From: Candidatus Poribacteria bacterium
GTDB taxonomy: Bacteria > Poribacteria > WGA-4E > WGA-3G
Reading direction: 5' to 3'
Length of the DNA stretch: 33,397 nt
Assembly: GCA_022822275.1 (NCBI GenBank)
Contig: JAJEBZ010000035.1
Location: 1-33,397 of the forward strand
In this document: in pieces, positions 15,034 to 23,012 of the stretch
Numbering within the stretch: position 1 is the first letter of the stretch
Layout: each line of letters opens with the position of its first letter
Position numbers and translations under genes: made by a program
Notes under the pieces: model-generated
What the model saw: only the letters and a program-made list of their open reading frames with translations
Told to the model about the DNA's origin: nothing
The model's database searches: none

Positions 15034-16269
15034 ATAAATTCAAAAAATACAAATAAAAGTAAAAGGACATTCAATATCTCACTTAAAACCAAAATCTCAA
15101 ATAAATCCACCCGTTTCACCGAATCTGTCATACGTGGTATGACGCAAATGTGTCTGCGTTACAATGCGATTAACCTCTCACAAGGCACACCGGCATACCA
15201 ACCCCCAGATGAGGTAAAAGCAGCAGCCATCAAAGCAATTCAAGAGGGATACAATCAGTATAGCATAACGTGGGGCGCACCCGAGTTTCGCGAAGCAATC
15301 GCCCATAAAATGAACACCTTTAACGGAATTCCTACGGATGCTGCTAAGAATGTCACGGTGACTTGTGGTTCAACGGAAGGCATGTTGTCCGCACTGCTTG
15401 CGATCATCAATCCAGGGGACGAGGTCATCATCTTTGAACCCTTTTATGAAAACTACGGACCGGATACAATTATCTCAGGCGCAAAACCTGTATATGTAGC
15501 ACTTCAGGAGACACATACTGATGATGGTGACATGCGGTTTACCTATGACCGAAATGAACTAAAAGAAGCGTTTTCTTCTAAGACGAAAGCGATTATCTTG
15601 AACACACCCAATAATCCACTTGGGAAGGTTTTTACGCTTGACGAACTCTATGAGATTGCCGACCTTTGCTGTGCGTATGACTGCATCGCTGTTACCGATG
15701 AGATATATGAGCACATGATTTATGACGGTATACCGCATATTAGCATCGGAGCTCTACCGCAAATGCAAAATCGGACAATTACGGTGTCCGGACTGAGCAA
15801 GACATATTCCATGACTGGTTGGCGTTTAGGATATGTCGTTGCACCAGAAGTCTTGACAGATGCTATCCGCAAAATGCATGATTTTCTAACGGTGGGGGCA
15901 CCGCATCCATTGCAACGAGCAGGGGTCGCTGCCTTAAACTTACCACAACAATACTACACAGACTTGATTGCAAAATATGACAATAATCGGCAAATGCTTG
16001 TTAAGATACTTACAGATGCGGGATTCTGCTGCTATCCCCCTGAAGGGGCATACTACATTATGACCGACATATCAGATTTCGGGTTTGAAGATGACACTAC
16101 GTTTGGTCACTGGTTGGTAAAAGAAATTGGTGTTGGTGGCGTTCCGGGGTCCAGTTTCTACAGCCGCCCCGAACTCGGTAGAACAAAGTTCCGTTTTATG
16201 TTCAGCATGGCTAATGATGTCTTAAATGAAGCAGGTGAACGGTTAATGAAAATATATGCTAAAATATAA
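15010..16269 (+). CDS. Pyridoxal-phosphate-dependent class I/II aminotransferase
   Basis: The frame gives 419 residues from a TTG at 15010. Fold-type I motifs are NTPNNPLGKVF (199-208 region), Asp230 (VTDEIYEH, pyridine nitrogen), the Schiff-base Lys264 in SGLSKTYSMTGWRLGY, Arg272, and a C-terminal Arg in LGRTKFRFMF that should bind the substrate carboxylate. The best family match is the aspartate/kynurenine/methionine aminotransferase group; the amino acid used is not decided. The start is doubtful: the conserved N-terminus (ISNKSTRFTESVIRGMTQ, 29-46) has no ATG or GTG before it. TTG 15010 lies in the end of a MITE, without a ribosome site; AGGA at 15064-15067 precedes an in-frame ATC at 15076. 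The next ATG (15138) would cut conserved residues. Confidence 0.85.
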   Translation: MEKNVQTIINSKNTNKSKRTFNISLKTKISNKSTRFTESVIRGMTQMCLRYNAINLSQGTPAYQPPDEVKAAAIKAIQEGYNQYSITWGAPEFREAIAHKMNTFNGIPTDAAKNVTVTCGSTEGMLSALLAIINPGDEVIIFEPFYENYGPDTIISGAKPVYVALQETHTDDGDMRFTYDRNELKEAFSSKTKAIILNTPNNPLGKVFTLDELYEIADLCCAYDCIAVTDEIYEHMIYDGIPHISIGALPQMQNRTITVSGLSKTYSMTGWRLGYVVAPEVLTDAIRKMHDFLTVGAPHPLQRAGVAALNLPQQYYTDLIAKYDNNRQMLVKILTDAGFCCYPPEGAYYIMTDISDFGFEDDTTFGHWLVKEIGVGGVPGSSFYSRPELGRTKFRFMFSMANDVLNEAGERLMKIYAKI

Positions 16270-16284
16270 TTTTAGCATATATTT
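16250..16284. terminator. 16-bp hairpin overlapping the aminotransferase stop codon
   Basis: AAATATATGCTAAAAT (16250-16265) and ATTTTAGCATATATTT (16269-16284) form a perfect 16-bp stem with a 3-nt loop. The stem includes the end of the coding frame (KIYAKI then TAA at 16267-16269). It is AT-rich and has no clear U-tract beyond the stem, so it may be a bidirectional terminator or a 3' stabiliser. Confidence 0.5.
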
Positions 16285-16359
16285 GTAGCGTAAACTTTCA
16301 GTTTGCGCACTCACTGCACAATCTAACAGATTGTGCTACGAAGGTAGCGACTTAGGTTA
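16285..16359 (-). repeat. Dispersed intergenic repeat, copy 2
   Basis: On the minus strand this begins TAACCTAAGTCGCTAC and continues with GTAGCACAATCTGTTAG, matching 7977-8037 with scattered substitutions. It contains two small hairpins, ACAATCTGTTAGATTGT and AAACTTTCAGTTT. It separates the aminotransferase from the 68-residue protein. Confidence 0.6.
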
Positions 16360-16383
16360 GAATATCAATTTTAGAGGAAATCT

Positions 16384-16590
16384 ATGGACACTATCCTTGA
16401 AAATGAAACCCGTGAAATCTATAAAGCAGAAATCATGACACTTATTCAGCAGGATGAAAAGTATATCACGCTTGGTCCTGAAGAACTTGATGCAATCGTC
16501 AACGCATTTGAGTTTACTTTAGCAAACGGACGCGAGAAAGTGAGAGCACAAATGCTATACGATCTCATTCAAGAGAAAAGCGATGAATAG
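16384..16590 (+). CDS. Small acidic protein coupled to a Rad50-like ATPase
   Basis: This 68-residue protein is predicted all-helical and acidic (MDTILENETREIYKAEIMTL at its start). It has an AGAGGAAA ribosome site 5-10 nt before the ATG. Its stop is 2 bp ahead of the start of the Rad50-like gene, so the two are almost certainly co-translated. No family was recognised. The coupling suggests an accessory or regulatory subunit of the ATPase, taking the place where an SbcD/Mre11 nuclease gene would normally be; that role is inference. Confidence 0.65.
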   Translation: MDTILENETREIYKAEIMTLIQQDEKYITLGPEELDAIVNAFEFTLANGREKVRAQMLYDLIQEKSDE

Positions 16591-16592
16591 TT

Positions 16593-18473
16593 ATGCAATT
16601 AGAACGGATTCGCCTAAAGACATTCGGTTGTTTCAAACAGCAAGATTTTGACCTGTCTGATGGTATCAATCTTATTTTCGGTCCCAATTTCAGCGGTAAA
16701 AGTACACTTGTCAACGCTATTTTTTTCACATTAACAGGGAAACCGATAGTGCCGCGGGTGGATGCTGCATCCATAAAAAGCGCAAGGTCAAATAGTGGAA
16801 CTGCCGGGCTCCAGTTCGTAGTAGATGACGAACGGTACATGCTTTTCCGCGGGACACGGAAACAATTCCAACTCCGCCAAGAAAAAGATGGACAATGGCA
16901 TATCATTTTTAATGAGCCCCGTGTCACGGTCGTTGAAAAAACGCTAAAAGAACGTTTTGGTATTTCACATGATCGCTTAGCATTGACAGCATTTCTTCGC
17001 GAAGGAGAGATATTTGAGTTCCTTGCACGACAACCCGCAACCCGCCGCGATATCCTATATGCCCTCCTCGGCATTGACAGATTGATAGATGTTCGGGAGC
17101 GGTTCATAGATGCACGCCGTCTTGCAAAACGTGAAAGAAACCGGATTCAGTCACATCAAAATAGCCTACGCTACGGTGCACAGAATGCAAACAATACAGA
17201 AATTGAAAAAATAGAAGCAAAGATAAAGGAATTAGAAGCTATATATAGTGCTGAAACCGGTGATGCAGAATTGATCTCTGAATGGGTGCGAAACTGGAAA
17301 CAAGCACAGAAACAATTAGATACACTAACCCAAGAACAGAAAGAAACGTTGAGCGGATTTAACGACATTAAACACCTCCGTGAAATGCTGTCTACAATAG
17401 AAAAGGCAGTTCAAGAAGCCATAGGATTAGAGGCAGAACGGGATGAACTCGTTAGCAAAGTTGGAAGTCTTGATACGCAAGTTAGCACACTAAAAAATGT
17501 CACCAAAGCACTTGAAACGTTACTTGAGAGTGATGATAGACACTGTCCAACATGTCATCAGGAAGTTGAACGCGATGTTGTTGAGAAGATCATTGACGAT
17601 AACGAGAACGAAAAAGCACAACTAACAACCGAATTGAAAACAGAGAAAAAAGCACTCAAAGAAATTACCGATAATCTAAAAAGTAGAAAAGAATTGGAGC
17701 AACGGCTACAGATTTTGCAGTCAAATGTGACTCGATTTGAACAACTTGTTGAAGAAATAAATAAAACCAACGAAGAGATTATCACGCTAACTAAGCGTTT
17801 AAGTGAAAAGGGTGTACAAGTTGATTCAGAAACAGCAGACACTACTTCACAATCTGCGGAAGCAGTTAACGCGAATTTGGATAAGAGTCAGTTGAAAGCA
17901 CAAATTGAAAGTGAACGAAAAAAACTTGACAACCTCAAACAAAAAGAAGCTGTAAAATTGGATAGACTCAATCAACTTCAGAAGGTTAATGCGGAAGCGG
18001 AACAGGTGGAAAAGACAACACTCTGTTTGGAACTCGCTTGTGCAGGTGTTGAAAAGACAATTGATACGCTGCAACGACAAATACTGAAACCTGCAGAAAA
18101 TGAACTCCAAAGTTGGCTTGAAAAAATGAACCTATTTACAGAATCAAGTATTGACTTACAACGACAACATCTGCTGCCGTCACTTAAGATTGATGGTGAA
18201 GATCGGAGTTTGTTGCTTTTGAGTGGTAGCGAAAAAATGTTCCTCTATCTATGTTTCAAAGTTACGCTTGCAAAAATATTGGGAAATACAGGTTTTTTTG
18301 TTTTTGACGATCCCACGCTGCATTTAGATGGTGAACGAAAGACACTGATGGTGAATTTTATTCAACAACTTGCCGAAGATCATCAAGTTATTGTAACGAG
18401 TTATGATGAGGATGTCCGCGCCGGATTAGAAGGTGCAAACTTGATTGAAATGAAACGGGATGTACTGGAGTAG
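16593..18473 (+). CDS. Compact Rad50/SbcC-like ATPase with zinc hook
   Basis: The 626-residue protein has the split ABC ATPase of the SMC/Rad50 family: Walker A GPNFSGKST (30-38), signature LSGSEK (543-548) and Walker B FFVFDDP (568-574) followed by D-loop LHLD. Between them are two coiled-coil arms (about 170-310 and 330-510) around a CPTC zinc hook (318-321), which dimerises such proteins. The switch histidine is replaced by Ser-Tyr (VTSYDED, 601-607). At 626 residues it is shorter than bacterial SbcC (about 1000) and resembles compact archaeal-type Rad50. Family members act with Mre11/SbcD nucleases on DNA ends. No nuclease gene is adjacent; only the 68-residue protein precedes it, 2 bp upstream. 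Confidence 0.85.
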   Translation: MQLERIRLKTFGCFKQQDFDLSDGINLIFGPNFSGKSTLVNAIFFTLTGKPIVPRVDAASIKSARSNSGTAGLQFVVDDERYMLFRGTRKQFQLRQEKDGQWHIIFNEPRVTVVEKTLKERFGISHDRLALTAFLREGEIFEFLARQPATRRDILYALLGIDRLIDVRERFIDARRLAKRERNRIQSHQNSLRYGAQNANNTEIEKIEAKIKELEAIYSAETGDAELISEWVRNWKQAQKQLDTLTQEQKETLSGFNDIKHLREMLSTIEKAVQEAIGLEAERDELVSKVGSLDTQVSTLKNVTKALETLLESDDRHCPTCHQEVERDVVEKIIDDNENEKAQLTTELKTEKKALKEITDNLKSRKELEQRLQILQSNVTRFEQLVEEINKTNEEIITLTKRLSEKGVQVDSETADTTSQSAEAVNANLDKSQLKAQIESERKKLDNLKQKEAVKLDRLNQLQKVNAEAEQVEKTTLCLELACAGVEKTIDTLQRQILKPAENELQSWLEKMNLFTESSIDLQRQHLLPSLKIDGEDRSLLLLSGSEKMFLYLCFKVTLAKILGNTGFFVFDDPTLHLDGERKTLMVNFIQQLAEDHQVIVTSYDEDVRAGLEGANLIEMKRDVLE

Positions 18474-18645
18474 CACTTTGATGTTTTTCTTACTCTTGTA
18501 GTTCTATTTTAGAATTTCCAGCTTTCTCTTTCCATGAATCTTTGAAGGTAAGTGGTAAGTCCTAGGGTTATTCCGTTTTCAATATTTTTGATGCTTTTTT
18601 GCTATGACGTTAACTTTATATGCTGCCATCTTGTCCGTGTCTTTA

Positions 18646-18792
18646 GTCCCGTAGGGACGCTATGTTTATAGAAAAATGTTGTCTACCCTCTTGAGTTCCG
18701 TAGGAACGGCATAGAAAAATAAACATATCGTCCCTACGGGACTAAAGACAAACAGGGAAATCGTTGCTATAAACATATCGTCCCTACGGGAC
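18646..18792. repeat. Array of four hairpins in inverted arrangement
   Basis: The 837-bp gap 18474-19310 has no gene before the small membrane protein. It holds hairpins GTCCC-GTA-GGGAC at 18646-18658, GTTCC-GTA-GGAAC at 18695-18707, and GTCCC-TAC-GGGAC at 18730-18742 and 18780-18792. The first is followed by GCTATGTTTATAG and the last is preceded by its complement CTATAAACATAT, so the whole forms a larger inverted repeat. The tail is the same as in MITE family A. From 18853 a fragment (AAATTGACGCTTATAGTG) also found in both family B MITEs follows; 18880-18990 shows nothing else. Confidence 0.7.
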
Positions 18793-19000
18793 TAAATTAT
18801 GGGACAATCTCAATAATCATGTGTATTTAGAGGTGTTCACAACAACCCAGATATTTTCTTAAATTGACGCTTATAGTGTGTCAGAATACGCGTATGGTAT
18901 TCTGAATTGGTTCGGAAACCGCACCTACCGTACTTTCGTATTAACTTTCAGTAAATATTAACTGAAAACTTTTAAAACTAAATAACCCTGGGCAAAGATT

Positions 19001-19226
19001 GGTGTGTAAAGTTTTTGCCACCCTTTTTGTCAGAATCACGGATTTCGCGGATAAGACACCTGCCTGAGATCGTAATGGTAGCAGATAAATGTTCTCTAAG
19101 CAGAACGATTAGATGCAGAGGTCTTCTCCGCGTCCTCCGTGTAATCCGAGAAATCCGCGATTTCGTACACAAAGGGAATATGAAATTCCTAAATTGACGC
19201 TTATAGTGACAAAACTTTACACACCC
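19001..19226. mobile_element. MITE family B, copy 2, with target duplication
   Basis: This 226-bp element begins GGTGTGTAAAGTTTTTG and ends CAAAACTTTACACACCC, matching copy 1 at 10629-10864 along its length. The flanks GGCAAAGATT (18991-19000) and GGCAAAGACT (19227-19236) agree at 9 of 10 bases, a slightly decayed target duplication. It is non-coding. It lies immediately upstream of the promoter of the small membrane protein. Confidence 0.88.
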
Positions 19227-19242
19227 GGCAAAGACTGATAGA

Positions 19243-19271
19243 TTGACTTTTAAAGGAAAAATAAGTAAAAT
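19243..19271 (+). promoter_or_regulatory. Predicted promoter of the small membrane protein gene
   Basis: TTGACT (19243-19248) and TAAAAT (19266-19271) are 17 nt apart, ending about 40 nt before the ATG at 19311. It begins 7 bp after the target duplication of MITE B copy 2, so the insertion spared it narrowly. Confidence 0.5.
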
Positions 19272-19310
19272 ATGGGTGATGTGATAATCTAAGACAAAGG
19301 ATAGAAACTC

Positions 19311-19586
19311 ATGAAAAAAACGCTGTTCTTTATGATTCGAAATTTAACCATGAAAACTACTATGTACTATATAGCTGGTGCTGCCTTTGGTAGCATAGTT
19401 TTCAACATAATTTTAAATGGATGGAGAAGTTATACTGAGTTGTCAAGAGATTTTATAATAGTCTTTCCTGTATCCATGGGTATCATTTTCGTAGGATTAT
19501 ACATAAATGCAAATGGTAAGATGGAGGGGACGGATACTGATGGAAGACGTGGAAAGCGTGATTTAAACGACATCAAGAAGAACTGA
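19311..19586 (+). CDS. Small two-helix membrane protein
   Basis: The 91-residue protein has two predicted transmembrane segments (about 18-37 and 47-66) and a short hydrophilic, basic C-terminal tail. AAAGGA precedes the ATG at 19311; Met14 is a possible alternative start. No family was recognised. It lies 108 bp upstream of the sulfatase, in the same direction, and could share its transcript, but nothing shows a functional link. Confidence 0.55.
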   Translation: MKKTLFFMIRNLTMKTTMYYIAGAAFGSIVFNIILNGWRSYTELSRDFIIVFPVSMGIIFVGLYINANGKMEGTDTDGRRGKRDLNDIKKN

Positions 19587-19694
19587 AAACACAAGACATC
19601 CAATTTGAGAAACCAACGTCATCAATGTTACAGCGTCCTTATTGTGAAATATCCCACGATGAGGACATGGTATTAAAAAGCAAAGGAGACACAC

Positions 19695-21092
19695 TTGAGT
19701 AGACCAAACATTCTATTTATAATGTCAGACGACCATGCATCTCATGCGATGAGTTGTTATGGGAGTCGAATCAACACAACCCCAAATCTTGACCGCATTG
19801 CAGATGGTGGAATGATATTCCAAAACTGCTTCTGCGTCAACTCTATTTGCACCCCCAGTCGAGCAAACATATTGACAGGATTGCATAGCCATCTGAATGG
19901 AGTCAAGACATTAGGTGACAAATTTGATGGTAAAAAACCAAATGTAGCCAAAATGCTTCAAGCTGATGGTTATCAGACAGCTATCGTTGGCAAATGGCAT
20001 CTTGGTCATGGGGGTGATGCAGACCCCACAGGTTTTGACTATTGGAACGTACTGCCTGGACAGGGTGATTATTATGATCCAGTCATGATAGAAGAAGATG
20101 GCAGGAAGAAACATGAAGGATATGCGACCGACATCATCACAGATTTTACATTAGATTGGCTAAAAAATCGCGATAAGGATAAACCGTTCTTTCTGATGAG
20201 TCATCACAAAGCACCGCACCGTCCTTGGGATTCCGATGAGAAACACCTACACATGTTCGCAGATGAAGATGTCCCCATGCCAGACAACTTCTTTGATGAT
20301 TACTCTAATCGTTCCAATGCTGCCAAAGAAGCAAAGATGCGTGTATTCGGGCACATGAACGATAGAGACCTGAAGATTGAAAAATTTGGACCGCCCCCTG
20401 AAGGCTTATCTGATGAAGAGTTAGCAAACTGGCAATATCAACGCTATATCAAAGAATATCTAAGGTGTGTCGCATCTATTGATGACAATGTCGGCAGATT
20501 GCTGGATTATCTTGATGAAGATGGCATTGCTGAAGATACAATGGTGATTTATACATCAGATCAGGGATTCTTCTTAGGCGATCACGGTTGGTATGACAAG
20601 CGATTTATGTATGAAGAATCTTTACGCATGCCTTTCATAGTTCGTTATCCGCAGGCAATTGGGGCAGGTAGTTCTACACATGCAATGGCACTGAATATCG
20701 ACTTTGCTGAGACGTGGTTGGACTACGCGGGCATAGAAATTCCTGAAGATATGCAGGGGGCAAGTTTGCGACCCATTCTTGAAGGAAGTGTGCCAGACGA
20801 TTGGCGGACATCTATGTACTATCGTTACTGGATGCACCTATCTCACCATTATGTTGGCGCGCATTACGGTATCCGAACACATAAGTATAAACTCATTTAT
20901 TACTATGGGGAAGCACTTGGAACATCAGGATCAATTGACGAATCGAAGGAACCGGAATGGGAACTCTTTGATCTTGAAAAAGATCCAAACGAAATGTGTA
21001 GTGTCTATGATGACCCTGAGTATGCTGATGTCGTTAAGGAATTGACTGCAGAATTGTACCGTCTTAAAGCAGAGGCTATGGACAATGAGTAG
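19695..21092 (+). CDS. Formylglycine-dependent sulfatase
   Basis: The 465-residue protein is a full-length sulfatase of the arylsulfatase/N-sulfoglucosamine sulfohydrolase group. It shows the metal-binding MSDDH (10-14), the maturation signature CTPSR (52-56) whose Cys52 would be converted to formylglycine, GKWHLGH (99-105) and the second metal/sulfate motif [12 protein letters not shown] (near 288-299). It hydrolyses sulfate esters or sulfamates of carbohydrates or aryl compounds. The start is TTG at 19695, with AAAGGAG 7 nt before it and the protein beginning directly at strand 1 ([12 protein letters not shown]). No signal peptide is visible, suggesting action in the cytoplasm on imported fragments, or a missed upstream start. 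The next gene is a mannonate dehydratase, which fits degradation of sulfated, uronate-containing glycans. Confidence 0.92.
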   Translation: MSRPNILFIMSDDHASHAMSCYGSRINTTPNLDRIADGGMIFQNCFCVNSICTPSRANILTGLHSHLNGVKTLGDKFDGKKPNVAKMLQADGYQTAIVGKWHLGHGGDADPTGFDYWNVLPGQGDYYDPVMIEEDGRKKHEGYATDIITDFTLDWLKNRDKDKPFFLMSHHKAPHRPWDSDEKHLHMFADEDVPMPDNFFDDYSNRSNAAKEAKMRVFGHMNDRDLKIEKFGPPPEGLSDEELANWQYQRYIKEYLRCVASIDDNVGRLLDYLDEDGIAEDTMVIYTSDQGFFLGDHGWYDKRFMYEESLRMPFIVRYPQAIGAGSSTHAMALNIDFAETWLDYAGIEIPEDMQGASLRPILEGSVPDDWRTSMYYRYWMHLSHHYVGAHYGIRTHKYKLIYYYGEALGTSGSIDESKEPEWELFDLEKDPNEMCSVYDDPEYADVVKELTAELYRLKAEAMDNE

Positions 21093-21137
21093 TCCTACAT
21101 AAACCTAATTGCATTAGTGCTTTGTCAACATATTATT

Positions 21138-21207
21138 GTAGGTCGCGATTCGGAGATCGCTCCTACCGATGGACTGCTTATGGTAGGAGGGAACTCCGAT
21201 TCCCGAC
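21138..21207. repeat. Pair of palindromic intergenic repeats (types a and b)
   Basis: Type a, GTAGGTCGCGATTCGGAG onward (21138-21166), and type b, GTAGGAGGGAACTCCGATTC onward (21183-21207), stand side by side. The same two units occur at 30516-30540 and 30555-30579. Type a also occurs inside the methyltransferase gene at 13262-13286. Together with the MITE at 21246-21375 they fill the 328-bp gap after the sulfatase. Confidence 0.75.
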
Positions 21208-21245
21208 CCCTTTCAAGCCCATCAATTATCGATTGACTAAACACT

Positions 21246-21375
21246 TGAGCGTATCTCATAAATCACTTGTAGGGGCGGGGTCTCCCTGCCCGTTTAGAAG
21301 GACCCTTTCTTATAGGGACGAGGTAACCTCGCCCCTACGATGAAGGTGTGATATTCTGGTTTATGAGATACACTC
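21246..21375. mobile_element. MITE family C, copy 1 (130 bp)
   Basis: Ends GAGCGTATCTCATAAA (21246-21261) and TTTATGAGATACACTC (21360-21375) are inverted repeats with one mismatch. The interior has a GC-rich inverted pair built from GTAGGGGCGGGGTCTCC and GAGGTAACCTCGCCCCTAC. Copy 2 at 28891-29017 is almost identical. It lies 45 bp upstream of the mannonate dehydratase ATG and could affect its expression. Confidence 0.8.
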
Positions 21376-21420
21376 TATATATTTACCCAGATTTTACCAA
21401 GATGTGTATGGAGGATAAAA

Positions 21421-22446
21421 ATGGCTAAACAGAATCCATTGAAAAACATTGAACCTGGAATGAAAGTAACTGCACAGATGTCTCCTGAACCGAGCGAAGC
21501 AGATTTGCAGTTTGCAAAACAGATGGATGTTGAGTATGTTGTTCTCTGGACAAACGGTCAAAATGCGAATTACGACTATTTCATGAGCCGCCGCGAGATT
21601 TTTGAAAATGCCGGTTTGAAGATTTACGGGTTCGGGAACAGTGATGTTCACAATCAAGATGGGATTGTGCTTAACTTAGAAAACCGGGATGCGAAGGTTG
21701 AACAGTACAAGAGATACATCCGGGATTTGGGGAGAGCTGGTATTCCTTACACAACGTATGCACACATGGGGAACGGTATCTGGAGTACCGAACGGGAAAC
21801 AACCCGCGGTGGTGCAAGTGCACGCGCGTTTAATCTCCAAACAGCACAAGAAGGACACTGGAGCGGTCAAAAATTCAAAATGCCACTTTCACATGGACGA
21901 GAGTATAGTGAACAGGAAATATGGGATAACTATACCTATTTTATCAAGCAGGCAGCACCCGTTGCTGAGGAAGCAGGTGTCATGATTGGCATTCATCCTG
22001 ATGACCCACCCGCACTCAATCTTGCTGGAATCCCAAGATGCATTTTCAGTAGTTTTGATGGATACAAACGCGCGCTTGAGATTGCCGACAGTCCAAACGT
22101 TGGTATGTGTTTCTGTGTTGGCTGCTGGCTGGAAGGCGGAGATTTAATGGGTAAAGATACCATTGAATCTATACGTTATTTCGGTGAACGCGGTAAGATA
22201 TTCAAAGTACATTTCCGCAATGTAGATAAACCGCTTCCACATTTCGTTGAAACCTTTGTTGACAACGGTTATCAGGATATGTATGAGGTAGCGAAAGTGT
22301 TGCGTGAAGTTGACTTCAACGGTGTGATGATACCAGATCATATACCAAGCATGGCGGGGGATCATCGTGTCGGTACCGCATATACGATTGCTTATATGAA
22401 TGCGCTTGTAAAACGTGCAAATGAAGAATATGCGGCTGCAGCATAA
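21421..22446 (+). CDS. uxuA: Mannonate dehydratase (UxuA family)
   Basis: The 341-residue protein has the TIM-barrel fold of D-mannonate dehydratase (EC 4.2.1.8), which converts D-mannonate to 2-keto-3-deoxygluconate in hexuronate catabolism. Expected metal ligands are seen: His192 in IHPDDPP (191-197), a Cys in GMCFCVGC (228-235), His264 in KVHFRNV and Asp306 in MIPDHIP. It is slightly shorter than E. coli UxuA (394). The ATG has a strong TGGAGGATAA ribosome site. It follows the sulfatase with 328 bp of repeats between. Some proteins of this family in environmental bacteria have unknown substrates, so the exact reaction is likely rather than certain. Confidence 0.85.
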   Translation: MAKQNPLKNIEPGMKVTAQMSPEPSEADLQFAKQMDVEYVVLWTNGQNANYDYFMSRREIFENAGLKIYGFGNSDVHNQDGIVLNLENRDAKVEQYKRYIRDLGRAGIPYTTYAHMGNGIWSTERETTRGGASARAFNLQTAQEGHWSGQKFKMPLSHGREYSEQEIWDNYTYFIKQAAPVAEEAGVMIGIHPDDPPALNLAGIPRCIFSSFDGYKRALEIADSPNVGMCFCVGCWLEGGDLMGKDTIESIRYFGERGKIFKVHFRNVDKPLPHFVETFVDNGYQDMYEVAKVLREVDFNGVMIPDHIPSMAGDHRVGTAYTIAYMNALVKRANEEYAAAA

Positions 22447-22598
22447 TGTGCTTTAAACTTCTATTTTTATTGTTGAAGTCATATTGAGTAAAACATCAGG
22501 AACACCCAACACCACCTGAAATGCCATCAGAACAATGAGATATATCTGTGGAAAATTTATGGAAGAATGGAATAATTTCTGTGAATTTTCAAAAAAAA

Positions 22599-22627
22599 TT
22601 GGCATTCATAGAAATTTGTGTTATACT
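22599..22627 (+). promoter_or_regulatory. Predicted promoter upstream of the second membrane/Ig gene pair
   Basis: TTGGCA (22599-22604) and TATACT (22622-22627) are 17 nt apart. The leader to the gene at 23013 would be about 380 nt and contains a short frame (22711-22818) and a run of ten C. The stretch 22447-22598 shows nothing notable. Confidence 0.6.
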
Positions 22628-22710
22628 ACAAGTGTGAGTGGATTAGTCTGAAGTAACGAAATACTACGTTCCCGCGTATCTTGTTTTTTTCATAACTGTT
22701 AGGTTTACCA

Positions 22711-22818
22711 ATGAGAAACCGACAAACGAAATCAGAAATGAACGTTTTAGATACCTATTATCTGATCAGGGTATTTTCACGCGCAATATTTGGTTGTCTT
22801 ATATTAACTATAAGTTAA
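22711..22818 (+). CDS. Possible 35-residue leader peptide
   Basis: An ATG frame of 35 codons ends in TAA directly before a C10 tract. The product is basic at the N-terminus (MRNRQTKSEMN) and hydrophobic towards the end (FGCLILTIS). The ribosome site is weak (TAGG, 7 nt). It may be a real small protein, a remnant or chance. Confidence 0.2.
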   Translation: MRNRQTKSEMNVLDTYYLIRVFSRAIFGCLILTIS

Positions 22819-22828
22819 CCCCCCCCCC
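22819..22828. repeat. C10 homopolymer tract
   Basis: Ten C residues follow a TAA codon between the predicted promoter and the gene at 23013. Such a tract is unusual in this AT-rich DNA and prone to slippage. Downstream, 22895-22945 has GC-rich imperfect palindromes around CGCGCCCGCACG and CGTCGCGGG. Confidence 0.6.
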
Positions 22829-23012
22829 ACTTCACATTCGTTAATTATTTTAGTTTACAAAGTCGTGTTGCAGGTTTTAAAATCTGCAATATTTTCGCGC
22901 CCGCACGCTCGCTTCGTTTTGCACGGAGTGTCTCGTCGCGGGTTTATTTTGTTACATTGAAACACTTTTATTTTGTGTTTTCTATGTTGTTCAATACAGC
23001 AAAGAGGATAAT

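Noticed and set aside
16565-17107. 180-residue minus-strand frame over the Rad50-like gene
   Set aside because: Antisense shadow of the Walker A region; composition is Arg/Ser-rich and no start signal is visible.
18646-18792. Possible CRISPR array
   Set aside because: The four repeats are hairpins in both orientations with irregular spacing (49, 35 and 50 bp start to start) and no cas genes are near.
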